39,531 bases of DNA from an uncultured Hyphomicrobiales bacterium (GCA_903839845.1 CAIMEA010000158.1:1-39531); one strand, 5' to 3'. Numbered from the stretch's first letter, positions 15,259-27,902 are shown. Program-made: numbers and translations. The notes: a model not told the origin generated them from the sequence alone.

Positions 15259-17306
15259 TGCCCGATCTTTTGCTTGAATTCTTTTCCGAAGAGATCCCTG
15301 CGCGCATGCAGGCGCGCGCCGCCGATGACCTGAAGAAAATGGTCACCGACCGGCTGGTCGCGGCCGGGCTCACTTACGAAGGCGCCAAGGCTTTCGCCAC
15401 GCCGCGCCGTCTTGCGCTGACCGTGCAGGGCGTGCCGTCGCGCGCGCCCGATCTCAAGGAAGAACGCAAAGGCCCCAAGGTCGGCGCGCCCGAACAGGCG
15501 ATCGCCGGTTTTCTGCGCGCCGCCGGTTTGACGTCGATCGATCAGGCGACGGTGCAGGCCGACAAGAAGGGCGACTTCTACGTCGCCATCACCGAGAAGG
15601 AAGGCAAGCCCGCGCTCGATCTGCTGGCCGTGATGATTCCGGAAATCGTGCGCGGCTTCCCGTGGCCGAAGTCGATGCGCTGGGGCGCGCAATCGGCGAA
15701 AGCCGGCTCGCTGTCCTGGGTGCGGCCCTTGCATTCTATCGTCGCGACTTTCGGCCCCGAGACCGAGGAGCCGGTCGTGGTGCCGTTCGATATCGATGGC
15801 ATCGCAGGCGGCGACGTCACGCGCGGCCATCGCTTCCTCAGCCCCGGCGAAATTCAGGTGCGCCGCTTCGACGATTACGTCGCCAAGCTTGAATCCGCCA
15901 AGGTCGTGCTCGACGCCACGCGGCGCATGGACATCATCCGCGCCGACGCCAAGAACGCGGCTTTCGCGCAAGGCTATGAGCTGGTCGAGGACGAGGGCCT
16001 CTTGGCCGAGGTCGCCGGCCTGGTCGAATGGCCGGTCGTGCTGATGGGCGAGTTCGACAAGTCCTTCCTCGCCATTCCCGGCGAGGTGGTCCGCTCGACC
16101 ATCCGCACCAACCAGAAATGTTTCGTGCTGCGCGATCCGCAGACGGCGAAGCTCGTCAACAAGTTCATTCTCGTCGCCAATATCGAGGCCAGCGACGGCG
16201 GCAAGGCGATCGTCGCTGGCAATGAGCGCGTCATCCGCGCGCGCTTGAGCGACGCCAAGTTCTTCTACGAGACCGACCTGAAGACGCCGCTCGAAGCGCG
16301 GCTGCCGAAATTCTCGCAGATCGTCTTTCACGAAAAGCTCGGCACGCAGGAAGAACGCATCGCGCGCATCGTCGCGCTCGCCGGTCAGCTGGCACCCTTG
16401 GTCGGCGCCGACGTCGCCAAGGCCGAACGCGCCGCGCAACTGTGCAAGGCCGATCTGCTCACCGAAGTGGTCGGCGAATTTCCCGAACTGCAAGGCCTGA
16501 TGGGCAAGTACTACGCCGAGGCGCAGAACGAAGACGAAGCCGTCGCGCATGCCTGCGAGGATCACTACCGGCCGAAAGGCCCGGACGATCTGGTGCCGGC
16601 CGATCCTGTTTCCATCGCCGTCGCGCTCGCCGACAAGATCGATACCTTGGTCGGCTTCTGGGCCATTGATGAAAAGCCGACGGGCAGCAAGGACCCCTAT
16701 GCGCTGCGCAGAGCGGCGCTCGGCGTTATTCGCATTATCATCGACAATCAGTTGCGCCTGTCGTTGAACAAGATTGCGAAGCCGGAGTTGCTTGCTTTCT
16801 TCGCCGACCGCCTCAAGGTCCAACTGCGCGAGCAGGGCGCGCGGCACGATCTGGTTGATGCCGTGTTCGCATTGGAAGGCCAGGATGACCTGCTGATGGT
16901 CGTCCGACGCGTCGAGGCGCTCGGCAAATTCCTCGACAGCGACGACGGCAAGAACCTGCTCGCCGGCGTCAAGCGCGCCTCCAACATTCTCCGCATCGAG
17001 GAGAAGAAGGACGGCAAGAGCTACAACGGCGCGGTCGATGGCAAGCTGCTCGACGCAGCGGAAGAGAAGGCGCTCGCCTCGGCCGTCGCCACCGCCAAGT
17101 CGGAAGCCTCGGCCGCTGTGGCCAAGGAAGACTTCGCCGCCGCGATGACGGCGCTGGCCAAGTTGCGCCCCTTCGTCGATGCCTTTTTCGACAAGGTCAC
17201 CGTGAATGCCGACGACAAGGAAGTGCGCGCCAACCGCCTGACGCTCCTGAATGAAATCCGCGAGGCGACGCGCGCGGTGGCGGATTTCTCCAAGATCGAG
17301 GGCTAG
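15258..17306 (+). CDS. glyS: Glycyl-tRNA synthetase beta subunit
   Basis: A 682-residue subunit that recognises and binds tRNA-Gly in the alpha2-beta2 enzyme. Family blocks seen are the start [18 protein letters not shown], the FPWPKSMRW motif, [10 protein letters not shown]-like region at about 280, [10 protein letters not shown] (about 333-342) and the HD-like [12 protein letters not shown] region with [12 protein letters not shown]. The C-terminal anticodon-binding part ends with [13 protein letters not shown]. Start ATG 15258 shares its A with the stop of the CDGSH gene. The length is usual for the family. Confidence 0.97.
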   Translation: MPDLLLEFFSEEIPARMQARAADDLKKMVTDRLVAAGLTYEGAKAFATPRRLALTVQGVPSRAPDLKEERKGPKVGAPEQAIAGFLRAAGLTSIDQATVQADKKGDFYVAITEKEGKPALDLLAVMIPEIVRGFPWPKSMRWGAQSAKAGSLSWVRPLHSIVATFGPETEEPVVVPFDIDGIAGGDVTRGHRFLSPGEIQVRRFDDYVAKLESAKVVLDATRRMDIIRADAKNAAFAQGYELVEDEGLLAEVAGLVEWPVVLMGEFDKSFLAIPGEVVRSTIRTNQKCFVLRDPQTAKLVNKFILVANIEASDGGKAIVAGNERVIRARLSDAKFFYETDLKTPLEARLPKFSQIVFHEKLGTQEERIARIVALAGQLAPLVGADVAKAERAAQLCKADLLTEVVGEFPELQGLMGKYYAEAQNEDEAVAHACEDHYRPKGPDDLVPADPVSIAVALADKIDTLVGFWAIDEKPTGSKDPYALRRAALGVIRIIIDNQLRLSLNKIAKPELLAFFADRLKVQLREQGARHDLVDAVFALEGQDDLLMVVRRVEALGKFLDSDDGKNLLAGVKRASNILRIEEKKDGKSYNGAVDGKLLDAAEEKALASAVATAKSEASAAVAKEDFAAAMTALAKLRPFVDAFFDKVTVNADDKEVRANRLTLLNEIREATRAVADFSKIEG

Positions 17307-17353
17307 GGTGCCAGCCTGTTTCGCGGCGTGCCTCGTTCAGCTAGATTGCGGGT

Positions 17354-17806
17354 ATGGACATATTTGAAGTGACGCTTCGGCTCGCGGCTGCGGTGGTGGT
17401 AGGCGGGGTGATTGGCCTCAATCGCGATCTTCACGAAAAGCAGACTGGTGTGCGCACGCTGGGTTTGGTCGCTCTGGGGGCGGCGCTTGCCGTTATGGCC
17501 GCGGCGCATGTCGGCGGGCCGGGTGACGCGACCCGCGCCATGCAGGGCATTCTCACCGGCATCGGCTTTCTTGGCGCCGGCGTCATCATCCGCACCGCCA
17601 GCGGTTCGAAGATTCACGGCCTGACCACGGCGGCCAGCACCTGGCTGACGGCTTGCCTGGGGATCGCCTGCGCGGTCGCCGACTGGGCAGTCGTCATCCC
17701 GGGCCTGTTCCTTGCGCTGGTCGTCTTGATCTGGGGCGGCGATATTGAGAAGGCCGTTCGCCGCAGGGTTGAAGTTCCCGACAATACGCCGCCGCCAACA
17801 CCGTAA
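17354..17806 (+). CDS. MgtC/SapB family membrane protein
   Basis: A 150-residue protein with four hydrophobic helices (about 7-22, 36-52, 65-81, 105-127). MgtC landmarks are GGVIGLNRDLHEKQTGVRTLGLVALGAAL, split here as GLNRDLHEKQ and GVRTLGLVALGAAL, then GILTGIGFLGAGVI and LTTAASTWLTACLG. MgtC-type proteins are linked to low-magnesium growth and control of ATP synthase or phosphate uptake, but short forms like this lack the C-terminal soluble domain. It lies 14 bases upstream of the ParB-like gene, suggesting co-transcription. Confidence 0.9.
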   Translation: MDIFEVTLRLAAAVVVGGVIGLNRDLHEKQTGVRTLGLVALGAALAVMAAAHVGGPGDATRAMQGILTGIGFLGAGVIIRTASGSKIHGLTTAASTWLTACLGIACAVADWAVVIPGLFLALVVLIWGGDIEKAVRRRVEVPDNTPPPTP

Positions 17807-17820
17807 TACTGGAGGATGCG

Positions 17821-18438
17821 ATGAAAGATCTTCGCGAGCCGGTGCTCAAGCCCGTCTTGATCGCCGATCTGCGTCCGACACAAATGACCGTTGGCATGCG
17901 CGAAGTCGAGTTGAAGCGCGAGGAATTGCAGGCGCGCAAGCCGAAGAAAGTCGGCCGTTTCCTCGGCACGCATATGATCCCGGTTATCCTGGGACCCGGA
18001 AAGCGGCATTACATCATCGACCATCATCACCTGGCGCTGGCGCTACACGGTGAGGGGCTTGAACAGGTGTTGACGACCACTGTCCTGGATCTCAGCGCGC
18101 TCCAGCAGGACGAATTCTGGACCTTCATCGACAATCGCGGCTGGGTTCATCCCTATGACGGCAAGGGGCGCCGCCGCGATTTCAACAAGCTGCCGAAATC
18201 GATCAAGGGTCTTGAGGACGACCCGTACCGCAGCCTTGCCGGCGAACTGCGCCGCCTCGGCGGATTCGCCAAGGACACGACGCCCTTCAGCGAATTTCTG
18301 TGGGCGGACTTCCTGCGCCGCCGCGTTAAGCGCGCCAGGATCAAGCGCAACTTTGCTGACGCCATGGATCAGGCTGTTACGCTCGCCAAAAGCCAGGAGG
18401 CGCACTATTTGCCCGGCTGGTGCGGCCCCTCGGCCTGA
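17821..18438 (+). CDS. Stand-alone ParB-like nuclease-fold protein (ParBc_2 type)
   Basis: A 205-residue protein of the ParB/sulfiredoxin-like fold without the helix-turn-helix of true ParB. The segment ADLRPTQMTVGMREVELK followed by IPVILGPGKRHYIIDHHHLALAL is the signature, with a HHH cluster about residue 65. The later DNRGWVHPYDGKGRRRDFNKLPKS block is conserved in this group. Biochemical function is not established; the fold can host nucleotide hydrolysis. GGAGG at good spacing fixes the ATG. The two-gene order with mgtC is notable. Confidence 0.8.
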   Translation: MKDLREPVLKPVLIADLRPTQMTVGMREVELKREELQARKPKKVGRFLGTHMIPVILGPGKRHYIIDHHHLALALHGEGLEQVLTTTVLDLSALQQDEFWTFIDNRGWVHPYDGKGRRRDFNKLPKSIKGLEDDPYRSLAGELRRLGGFAKDTTPFSEFLWADFLRRRVKRARIKRNFADAMDQAVTLAKSQEAHYLPGWCGPSA

Positions 18439-18596
18439 TGGCGGTATCCAAGCCGCGGACGGGGGTGGCGATGTGGGTCTGCGCGCAACCGGGGATTACC
18501 GGGGCCGACCGTATTGGCTCCGCGCGGGCGGTCGCGTAGGGAACTCTTGCGTCCGCTGCCTCGTTCCCTTTCCATTCAAACCCGAAGGAAACTGCC

Positions 18597-18746
18597 ATGG
18601 TCATCAGTCTCGCCAATATCCAGCCGATCGTCGCGCTTGTCGCCGGCATCCTTATTCTCGTCATCCCCGGGCTGCTGCGTTTTATCGTCGCCGCCTATCT
18701 GATCTTCATCGGCCTGGTCGGCCTGAACGTCATACCTTTGCACTAA
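18597..18746 (+). CDS. DUF3096 small membrane protein
   Basis: A 49-residue protein, almost wholly hydrophobic, with two short helices (about 9-24 and 28-44) separated by PGLLRF. The ANIQPIVALVAGILILVIPG start and AAYLIFIGLVGLN close match DUF3096. GAAGGA is eleven bases before the ATG. Function unknown. Confidence 0.8.
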   Translation: MVISLANIQPIVALVAGILILVIPGLLRFIVAAYLIFIGLVGLNVIPLH

Positions 18747-18787
18747 GGGCCGATCCGGACTTGCGCGCTTGCCCGCGCCGGTGCTTT

Positions 18788-18809
18788 TAGGGGGCGATAT
18801 CGCCCCCTA
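18788..18809. promoter_or_regulatory. 22-base perfect palindrome upstream of ppdK
   Basis: TAGGGGGCGATATCGCCCCCTA is a perfect dyad. It sits between the DUF3096 stop (18746) and the ppdK start (18871). It could terminate upstream transcription, but no U-run follows on the plus strand. An operator for ppdK is the alternative. Confidence 0.5.
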
Positions 18810-18870
18810 TATGCATTTCAGCCGTCCCGTCGGCAGCGAATGCTTCCTCTTAAAATCCAAGTGATCGACC

Positions 18871-21669
<2,799 letters not shown>

Positions 21670-21676
21670 TGCCGGA

Positions 21677-21943
21677 ATGAGCATCGAGCGCGTATTCTAT
21701 ATGTTTTGCGCCGTCCTCGGCGTCGCCGTCGGCGCCGTGCTGATGTATGCGCCGGAGACGCGCTCGCTGAGCCTCGGGCCGTATTTCTGGGTGCTGATCG
21801 GCGTCGGGCTGTTCGAGGCGGTCGCGGTTTATCTGCGCGGCGGTCTGGCCGGCGGGCCGCCGATGACGATGCAGACGCGGCTGATCGGATTCGTGATCGC
21901 GGTGGTGCCGATCGTGTTCCTGCGCCTGACGGCGGGCATCTAG
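21677..21943 (+). CDS. 88-residue integral membrane protein
   Basis: A small protein with three hydrophobic helices (about 6-24, 36-52 and 68-84). It contains MYAPETRSLSLGPYFWVLIG and a conserved-looking RGGLAGGPPMTMQTRLIG loop. No family recognised. The start is ATG 21677, seven bases after the ppdK stop; the ribosome site is weak, so it may be translated by coupling to ppdK. Confidence 0.7.
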   Translation: MSIERVFYMFCAVLGVAVGAVLMYAPETRSLSLGPYFWVLIGVGLFEAVAVYLRGGLAGGPPMTMQTRLIGFVIAVVPIVFLRLTAGI

Positions 21944-21954
21944 GTCGAGATGGT

Positions 21955-23307
21955 CTAGACCGCGACCTTGGCGAGGAAATCCTCGACCTCGAGGCGTAGG
22001 TTGGAGACGGCGTTTTCCACCGTCTGCGAGGCGTCGCGCACCACATCGGCGGAGACCCGCGTCTCGCCGGCCGCGCCGACCACTTCGCCCAGGACTTCGA
22101 CAACGTGGCCCGAGCCCTTCGCCGCGCTGGCGACATTGTTCGAGATTTCGCTGGTCGCCGAGCTTTGCTGTTCGACCGCGGCGGCGACCGCGGTGGTGTA
22201 CTGGTTGATCTCGTGCATGCGGCCGGCGATCTTGCGGATCGCTTCGACGGCGCCGCCGGTCGATTGCTGCACCGCCTGAATGTGACTGGCGATTTCCTCG
22301 GTCGCTTTGGCGGTCTGCACCGCCAGCGATTTCACTTCGGCCGCGACCACCGCGAAGCCGCGGCCGGCTTCACCGGCGCGCGCCGCTTCGATCGTGGCGT
22401 TGAGCGCCAGCAGGTTGGTCTGCCCGGCAATGTCGCGGATTAGCTTGACGACGTCGCCGATCTTCTTCGCGCCGGCGGCAAGACCGGCGATCTCGCTATC
22501 GGTCGATGTCGCTTCCTCGGTGGCGAGGCGGACGATGTCGCTGGTGTGGGTGAGCTGGCGGCTGATCTCGGAAATCGACTGCGACAGTTCCTCGGCGGCG
22601 ACCGCGGCGGTCTCGACATTGGCGCTGGCTTCGTTGAACGCCTGCACCGCGCTGTCGGCGCGCTGCGACGTCTGATCGGACGAGCCGAACAGGCTGTCGG
22701 CGGTCGCGCGCATGGCGGTGGCGCTGCCGCTGACGCGCGACAGCAATTGCTCGACCAGCGGCCGAAACGCGGCAATGGCCTGCTCGACCGCGGCGCGGCG
22801 TTTTTCGTGATCGCGGATTGCCGCGCGTTCTTCCTCGGCGCGGCGCTGTTCGGTGACGTCCTCGTGGGTCGACACCCAGCCGCCGCCGGGCAGCGGCTCG
22901 TTCTTGGCCAGAACGATGCGGCCGTCGCTCGCCTGTACGTAATGCGGTGTGCTCTCCCGCTTGCCGACGCCGTCCAGAATTCGTTTGCAATAGGCATCGA
23001 CGTCGCAGCTTAACAGGCCGGTATCGACGCGATGCTGAATGAGCTCATGCAGCGTGCAGCCAGGCTTCACGATGTCCGGGGACAGGCCGTACATATTGAG
23101 ATAGCGCGTGTTCAACAAAGTGATGCGGCCCTGCGCATCGAACATGTTGAGGCCTTGCGACATATTGTTGAGCGCCGCCGACAGCCGCAGATTCTGAGCG
23201 CGCAGCCGCCGCAGCGGAATGGCGATCGCAAGCAGAAAGGCCAGGCCAAGGCCGAGCCATAATGGCGCCTGGCCGGCCAGGGCGATAACGACGTCTTGAA
23301 TGGACAT
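21955..23307 (-). CDS. PAS-containing methyl-accepting chemotaxis protein
   Basis: A 450-residue transducer. One N-terminal membrane helix (about 12-31) leads to a PAS domain (about 40-160, [21 protein letters not shown] to the [12 protein letters not shown] exit). A coiled-coil signalling domain follows with the conserved hairpin [27 protein letters not shown] (about 325-351, cited in part). There is no periplasmic sensor and no HAMP domain, so the signal is probably cytoplasmic or quinone/membrane related. The start is uncertain: ATG 23307 is used here, and GTG 23331 adds eight residues. No CheW-binding genes lie nearby. Confidence 0.9.
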   Translation of the reverse strand: MSIQDVVIALAGQAPLWLGLGLAFLLAIAIPLRRLRAQNLRLSAALNNMSQGLNMFDAQGRITLLNTRYLNMYGLSPDIVKPGCTLHELIQHRVDTGLLSCDVDAYCKRILDGVGKRESTPHYVQASDGRIVLAKNEPLPGGGWVSTHEDVTEQRRAEEERAAIRDHEKRRAAVEQAIAAFRPLVEQLLSRVSGSATAMRATADSLFGSSDQTSQRADSAVQAFNEASANVETAAVAAEELSQSISEISRQLTHTSDIVRLATEEATSTDSEIAGLAAGAKKIGDVVKLIRDIAGQTNLLALNATIEAARAGEAGRGFAVVAAEVKSLAVQTAKATEEIASHIQAVQQSTGGAVEAIRKIAGRMHEINQYTTAVAAAVEQQSSATSEISNNVASAAKGSGHVVEVLGEVVGAAGETRVSADVVRDASQTVENAVSNLRLEVEDFLAKVAV

Positions 23308-23528
23308 GCCGGCTCGCTGGTAATTTTCCACCGCATAGTGGCCGTCAGCCCTTGCGATATGGTTAATGTTCCCTCGCGCCGGTTGCGGCGCGGGACGCGG
23401 TCAACCGATCCGGGCCCGTTCCGGGAACCGCGCTCGTTAGCGGAATTTCAAGGTTAACCGCCCCATAACGAAACCTGTCGCATTGTCGGCGTCGGGTCGG
23501 CAGTCGCCGTGGTTTGTTGTGGTGTTGC

Positions 23529-24827
23529 GTGAGCAGAGTGAGTCACAGGTCAGCAAAGCGCCATCGGCGTGGATCGTCGCGTCTGGTGCGAACCGGGTTT
23601 GGCGTGCTGGTCATCGCGTTGTTGCCCCAAACTATCGGCTACCAGGACCTCGGCGCTTTGCTGGCGCGCCAGCCGGCGGTCGCCGAGCGTGCGCGGGCGC
23701 ATTTGATCGCATCGCCTTTCGGCACCATTCACGCCGCCATGTTCTCGATGCCGCGTCCGGTCGGCACCTATATTCCGCCGCCGCCGGTTTACGCCCTGGC
23801 GAATTTCGATCCGGCCGATATCGCCGGCTCGATCGGCGCGCAGCCGCTCGGCGATGCCAATGCGCCTTTGCGTTTCCCGAGCGTCAATCGCCGGTCGAAA
23901 CAGGATTCGCTCGCGGCGCGGGCGCGCGAGCCGCTGCCGCCGTTGCCGCCGATGGCCGATATCGAACCGGCGCCCGATAAAGCCGATGCGATTCTTTCAT
24001 CCAAGGCGCAGGAGCGTTTCGCCGCCACGCCGCCGGCCGAACCGGAAATGCCTGGCGTCAAACCGGCGCCGAGACTTTTTAAGGACACGCCGATCAACGA
24101 GGGCCGCGTCTTTTTCGGCGCCGACCCGCTGACGGGCGGCGATCAACGGATCGCACCCTGGGCGCCGGGCGAAGCGCCGGTGGTGTTCGCCCTGATCGAT
24201 CCGGACATCAAGGAGTCGGCGATCGCGCCGCGACAGCTGGACGACATGGCCAACGGTTCGGCCAAGGCCGGCGAGAGCGTCGCCAGCAAGGGCGTCGTGA
24301 CCGGCGTCGATCAGCATCCACGCACGCCGGCCGAGCGGTTGAAACTTTCCGGCCCGGCGCGAGTCAAAGCCGAGAAGTGTCTGGCCAATGCGATCTATTT
24401 TGAATCGCGCGACGAGCCGGTGCGGGCGCAGATCGCGGTGGCGCAGGTCGTGCTGAACCGGGCCTTCACGCCGTATTATCCCAACGACGTTTGCGGCGTC
24501 GTTTATCAGAATGACCATCGCCGTCTTGCCTGCCAGTTCACCTTCGCCTGCGACGGCAAATCGAAGGCGATCACCGAGCCGGACGCGTGGGCGCGGGCGC
24601 AAAAAATCGCACGCGACACGCTCGACGGAAAACTGTGGATGCCGGAGGTCGCCAAGTCGACCCATTATCACGACGACTGGGCGCGGCCGAACTGGGTGCG
24701 CGAGATGAAGAAGATGGACAAGCTCGGCGGGCTGATCTTCTACCGGCCGCGCAACTGGGGCGACGGCGCCGAGGAACCGCGCTGGGGCGACGCTACTTTG
24801 ACGGCGGCTGAGGTCAAAAAGCTGTGA
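23529..24827 (+). CDS. SleB-type cell wall hydrolase
   Basis: A 432-residue protein with a basic N-terminus and one hydrophobic segment (about 26-37), then a long Pro/Ala-rich region of low conservation. The C-terminal Hydrolase_2 (SleB-like) domain covers about residues 280-425. It is marked by KCLANAIYFESRDEPVRAQIAVAQVVLNR (Glu in YFESRDE is the probable catalytic residue), YPNDVCGVVYQ, CQFTFACDGK and STHYHDDW. Such enzymes cleave peptidoglycan, as in spore germination or cell-wall turnover. The start is uncertain: GTG 23529 gives the RVSHRSAKRHRR N-terminus, and 23514 adds five residues. An 11-base dyad GTTCCGGGAAC lies upstream at 23418-23428. Confidence 0.88.
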   Translation: MSRVSHRSAKRHRRGSSRLVRTGFGVLVIALLPQTIGYQDLGALLARQPAVAERARAHLIASPFGTIHAAMFSMPRPVGTYIPPPPVYALANFDPADIAGSIGAQPLGDANAPLRFPSVNRRSKQDSLAARAREPLPPLPPMADIEPAPDKADAILSSKAQERFAATPPAEPEMPGVKPAPRLFKDTPINEGRVFFGADPLTGGDQRIAPWAPGEAPVVFALIDPDIKESAIAPRQLDDMANGSAKAGESVASKGVVTGVDQHPRTPAERLKLSGPARVKAEKCLANAIYFESRDEPVRAQIAVAQVVLNRAFTPYYPNDVCGVVYQNDHRRLACQFTFACDGKSKAITEPDAWARAQKIARDTLDGKLWMPEVAKSTHYHDDWARPNWVREMKKMDKLGGLIFYRPRNWGDGAEEPRWGDATLTAAEVKKL

Positions 24828-25036
24828 CTTGACCGTGGCGGGCCGCATTTGCCGGTCCGCGACGGCCCATTTCAATTGGACAATAAAAACGGGCTTTTTC
24901 GCCGCCGGCCCGGGCCAAGCCATGTGCCGGGTAAATGACTTGGATCACGAATATTCGTTTCAGAACGGGACGCGAACGCCCTATGTTCCGCCTTCGCGCC
25001 GGTTCGACCGGACAGCGAGTGACCCCGAGCGGAGTG

Positions 25037-25045
25037 CCCCCCCCC
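25037..25045 (+). repeat. Nine-base poly-C tract directly before the MFS start
   Basis: Nine consecutive cytosines immediately precede the ATG at 25046 and follow the GAGCGGAGTG ribosome-site region. Length change by strand slippage would alter the spacing between the ribosome site and start codon. If a start further upstream is used, it would shift frame. Confidence 0.85.
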
Positions 25046-26296
25046 ATGGCTATGCCAGCGACAGCGGATAAATCGGCGGTAGCCACGTGGCGCACGCCGC
25101 TGGTGATTATAATCTGCGGCAGTCTCATCGCCATGATCAGTTTCGGGCCGCGCTCGTCGCTCGGCTTTTTTCTCAATCCGATGTCGCAGACCAATCACTG
25201 GGGCCGTGACGTCTTCGCGATGGCGCTTGCGATCCAGAACCTGCTGTGGGGTGTCGGCCAGCCCTTTGCCGGCGCCATAGCCGACAAATACGGGACCAAT
25301 CTGGTGCTCGCTTTCGGAGCGGTCCTCTATGCCGCTGGCATCGGCCTGATGGGCTATTCGACGACGCCAGGCAGCCTCGATTTAACCGCCGGTGTGCTGA
25401 TCGGCTTCGGCCTGTCGGCTAGTTCGTTCACCATTGTCATCGGCGGCTTCGGCAAGCTCTTGCCGGAAGAATGGCGCTCGATCGCTTTCGGCGTCGGCAC
25501 AGGCGCCGGTTCGTTCGGCCAGTTCTTGTTCTCGCCGCTGGGCGTCGGCCTGATGGACGCCTATGGATGGCAGACGGCGCTGTTGATCTTCAGCGGCATC
25601 CTGTTGCTGATCCTGCCCCTGTCGATGGCGCTGGCGACGCCGCGCCGCGCGCCGGGCGCACCCGCACCGCTCGCGACTCAATCGGCGAAGCAGGCTTTGA
25701 CCGAAGCCTTTGGCCATCGTTCGTATGTGCTGCTGGTGACCGGCTTCTTCACCTGCGGTTTCCAGCTTGCTTTCGTCACTGTGCATCTGCCGTCTTATCT
25801 GATTGACCGCGGAATATCGGCGCAGGTCGGCGGCTGGACGCTCGCCGTCATCGGCTTGTTCAACATCGTCGGTTCAATGACCTCGGGTTTTCTTGGCAGC
25901 CGCATGCCGAAGCGTTACATCCTGTCGATCATCTATGCGGCGCGCGCGGCGTCGATCGTCGTGTTCATCATGATGCCGCCATCCACCGTCGGCACGTTGA
26001 TCTTCGGCGCGGTCACCGGCCTGTTGTGGCTGTCGACCGTGCCGCCAACGTCGGGACTGGTCGCGGTGATGTTCGGGACGCGCTGGCTGACCATGCTGTT
26101 CGGCTTTGCCTTCTTCAGCCATCAGGTCGGCGGCTTCCTCGGCGTGCTGCTCGGCGGTTTCGCGTTCGAATACTTCGGCTCCTATAATCCGGTTTGGTGG
26201 CTGTCGGTGTTCTTCGGGGTGCTGTCGGCGCTGATCAATCTGCCCATTGTCGAGAAGCCGGTGCTGCGGCCGGCTGCCGCCGCGATGCCTGCCTGA
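25046..26296 (+). CDS. MFS transporter, oxalate/formate-antiporter-like
   Basis: A 416-residue 12-helix major facilitator. The loop motif GAIADKYGTNLVLAFGAVLYAAG (cited in part) between helices 2 and 3, the GGFGKLLPEEWRSIAFG segment and the second-half SGFLGSRMPKRYIL loop match the family. The substrate cannot be inferred. I chose ATG 25046 because helix 1 starts about 17 residues later. The frame remains open upstream to 24935, where the residues are Arg/Pro-rich and not family-like. Confidence 0.9.
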   Translation: MAMPATADKSAVATWRTPLVIIICGSLIAMISFGPRSSLGFFLNPMSQTNHWGRDVFAMALAIQNLLWGVGQPFAGAIADKYGTNLVLAFGAVLYAAGIGLMGYSTTPGSLDLTAGVLIGFGLSASSFTIVIGGFGKLLPEEWRSIAFGVGTGAGSFGQFLFSPLGVGLMDAYGWQTALLIFSGILLLILPLSMALATPRRAPGAPAPLATQSAKQALTEAFGHRSYVLLVTGFFTCGFQLAFVTVHLPSYLIDRGISAQVGGWTLAVIGLFNIVGSMTSGFLGSRMPKRYILSIIYAARAASIVVFIMMPPSTVGTLIFGAVTGLLWLSTVPPTSGLVAVMFGTRWLTMLFGFAFFSHQVGGFLGVLLGGFAFEYFGSYNPVWWLSVFFGVLSALINLPIVEKPVLRPAAAAMPA

Positions 26297-26357
26297 CCGC
26301 TTGCGTCCTACTTCGTCGCGCGCCAAGAATGCTCCCATAATTTAAGGGAGCAAGCGC

Positions 26358-27344
26358 GTGGCGACATTCAAGGCGATGGTGGTTGAGAAGACCGAGACCG
26401 GCACCAAAGCCGGGCTTGCCGATTTCGACGACGCCAATCTGATGGACGGCGACGTCACCGTCCGGGTCGATTATTCCTGCCTCAATTACAAGGACGGTCT
26501 CGCCATCACCGGCAAGGCGCCGGTGGTGCGCCGCTTTCCGATGATCGCCGGCATCGATTTCGCCGGCACCGTCGAAAGCTCCAGCCACGCCGCCTGGAAC
26601 GCGGGCGACAAGGTCATCCTCAATGGCTGGGGCCTCGGCGAGACCCATCTTGGCGCTTATGCCGGGAGGGCCCGCGTCAAGGGCGACTGGCTGGTGCGGC
26701 TGCCTTCGACCATGAGCGCGCGCGAGGCGATGGCCATCGGCACCGCCGGCTATACGGCGATGCTGTCGGTCATGGCGCTGGAGCGCCACGGCCTGACGCC
26801 GGCCAGCGGGCCTGTGGCGGTCACGGGGGCGGCGGGCGGCGTCGGCTCGGTCGCCGTCGCGTTGCTGTCCAAGCTCGGGTTTTCCGTCAGCGCGGTCACC
26901 GGGCGCGCCGAGGAAGCCGATTATCTCAAAAGCCTAGGCGCTGCCGAGATCGTCGAGCGCGCCGCCCTGACCGGGCCGGTCAAAATGCTGGCCAAGGAGC
27001 GCTGGGCCGGCGGCGTCGATGCGGTGGGTTCCACGATCTTGGCCAACCTGCTGTCGATGACCCGCTACGCTGGCGGGGTAGCGGCCTGTGGATTGGCCGG
27101 GGGCATGGACCTGCCGACTTCCGTTGCGACGTTTATTTTGCGGGGAGTGTGTCTTTACGGCATCGACTCGGTGATGTGCCCGCTGCCCAGGCGGCAAGAG
27201 GCGTGGAAACGGCTCGAAATCGACCTCGATCGCCCCAAATTGGCCGCGATGACACGGGAAATCGGCCTTGCCGAGGTGCCTGACGCCGCCGCCGCTATCG
27301 TCGCCGGCCAGATCCGCGGGCGCGTCGTGGTCAAAATCGGGTAA
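26358..27344 (+). CDS. acuI: Acrylyl-CoA reductase/YhdH-type quinone oxidoreductase
   Basis: A 328-residue MDR-superfamily reductase. Landmarks are SCLNYKDGLAITGK (about 35-48), IAGIDFAGTVESS, the NADP-binding TGAAGGVGSVAVALL (155-169) and the C-terminal GIDSVMCPLPRRQEAW and RGRVVVKIG. AcuI reduces acryloyl-CoA to propionyl-CoA; YhdH relatives have the same motifs, so substrate is inferred. The GTG start has AAGGGAG at 26344-26350. It is downstream of the MFS gene by 61 bases on the same strand, without clear functional linkage. Confidence 0.9.
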   Translation: MATFKAMVVEKTETGTKAGLADFDDANLMDGDVTVRVDYSCLNYKDGLAITGKAPVVRRFPMIAGIDFAGTVESSSHAAWNAGDKVILNGWGLGETHLGAYAGRARVKGDWLVRLPSTMSAREAMAIGTAGYTAMLSVMALERHGLTPASGPVAVTGAAGGVGSVAVALLSKLGFSVSAVTGRAEEADYLKSLGAAEIVERAALTGPVKMLAKERWAGGVDAVGSTILANLLSMTRYAGGVAACGLAGGMDLPTSVATFILRGVCLYGIDSVMCPLPRRQEAWKRLEIDLDRPKLAAMTREIGLAEVPDAAAAIVAGQIRGRVVVKIG

Positions 27345-27449
27345 ACGTGTTCAGGATTTGGCGACTTTCGTTAGGCATACTCGCTTTGGACTTTAAATAA
27401 GGGCCTGAGCCCGCGTAAACTTATGTGGCGTCGAGTCGGAGTCGTGGAA

Positions 27450-27902
27450 ATGTTGCGTGGCTTTGCATGCATAGTTGGCTTGTTGGCGGCGGTTCCGGCT
27501 ATGGCCGGGGAAATGACCGCCGAGGAGGCGCGCCGTTTCGTCATCGGCAAGACCTTCAGCTATAATTGCTTTGAAGGAACGCGCGGCCAGGGCCGCGTTC
27601 ATGCCGACGGTTCCGTGGTCGGTTCCATCCAGTTCCAGGGCGCGGGCAAAGTGCGCTACGCCGTGCTGCCGCCCAACACGCTCCAGGTCAAAGGCGAGTC
27701 GGTGTGCGCGTCGCTGCGCGGCCTGCCGATCGACCCGTGCTTCAATCTGGAAAAGCTGGACGACAATAGTTTCCGCGGTTCGATCTCGGGTCTGGGATTT
27801 GCCTATTGCGAATTCACCCGCCGCACCACGCGCGCCAGCGTCAGCAACGATAGCGGCCTGCCGCTCGGCCTGCGCTCGTCGCTGACCGCCGAAAGAAACT
27901 AA
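27450..27902 (+). CDS. Secreted protein of unknown function
   Basis: A 150-residue exported protein. The signal peptide is about residues 1-19 (MLRGFACIVGLLAAVPAMAG). The mature part shows MTAEEARRFVIGKTFSYNCFEGTRG, then GRVHADGSVVGSIQFQG repeats of beta-strand character and four or more cysteines (NCFEG, SVCASL, PCFNL, YCEF). No catalytic motif is seen. ATG 27450 is chosen as it gives a compact leader; ATG 27423 adds nine residues. Confidence 0.78.
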   Translation: MLRGFACIVGLLAAVPAMAGEMTAEEARRFVIGKTFSYNCFEGTRGQGRVHADGSVVGSIQFQGAGKVRYAVLPPNTLQVKGESVCASLRGLPIDPCFNLEKLDDNSFRGSISGLGFAYCEFTRRTTRASVSNDSGLPLGLRSSLTAERN

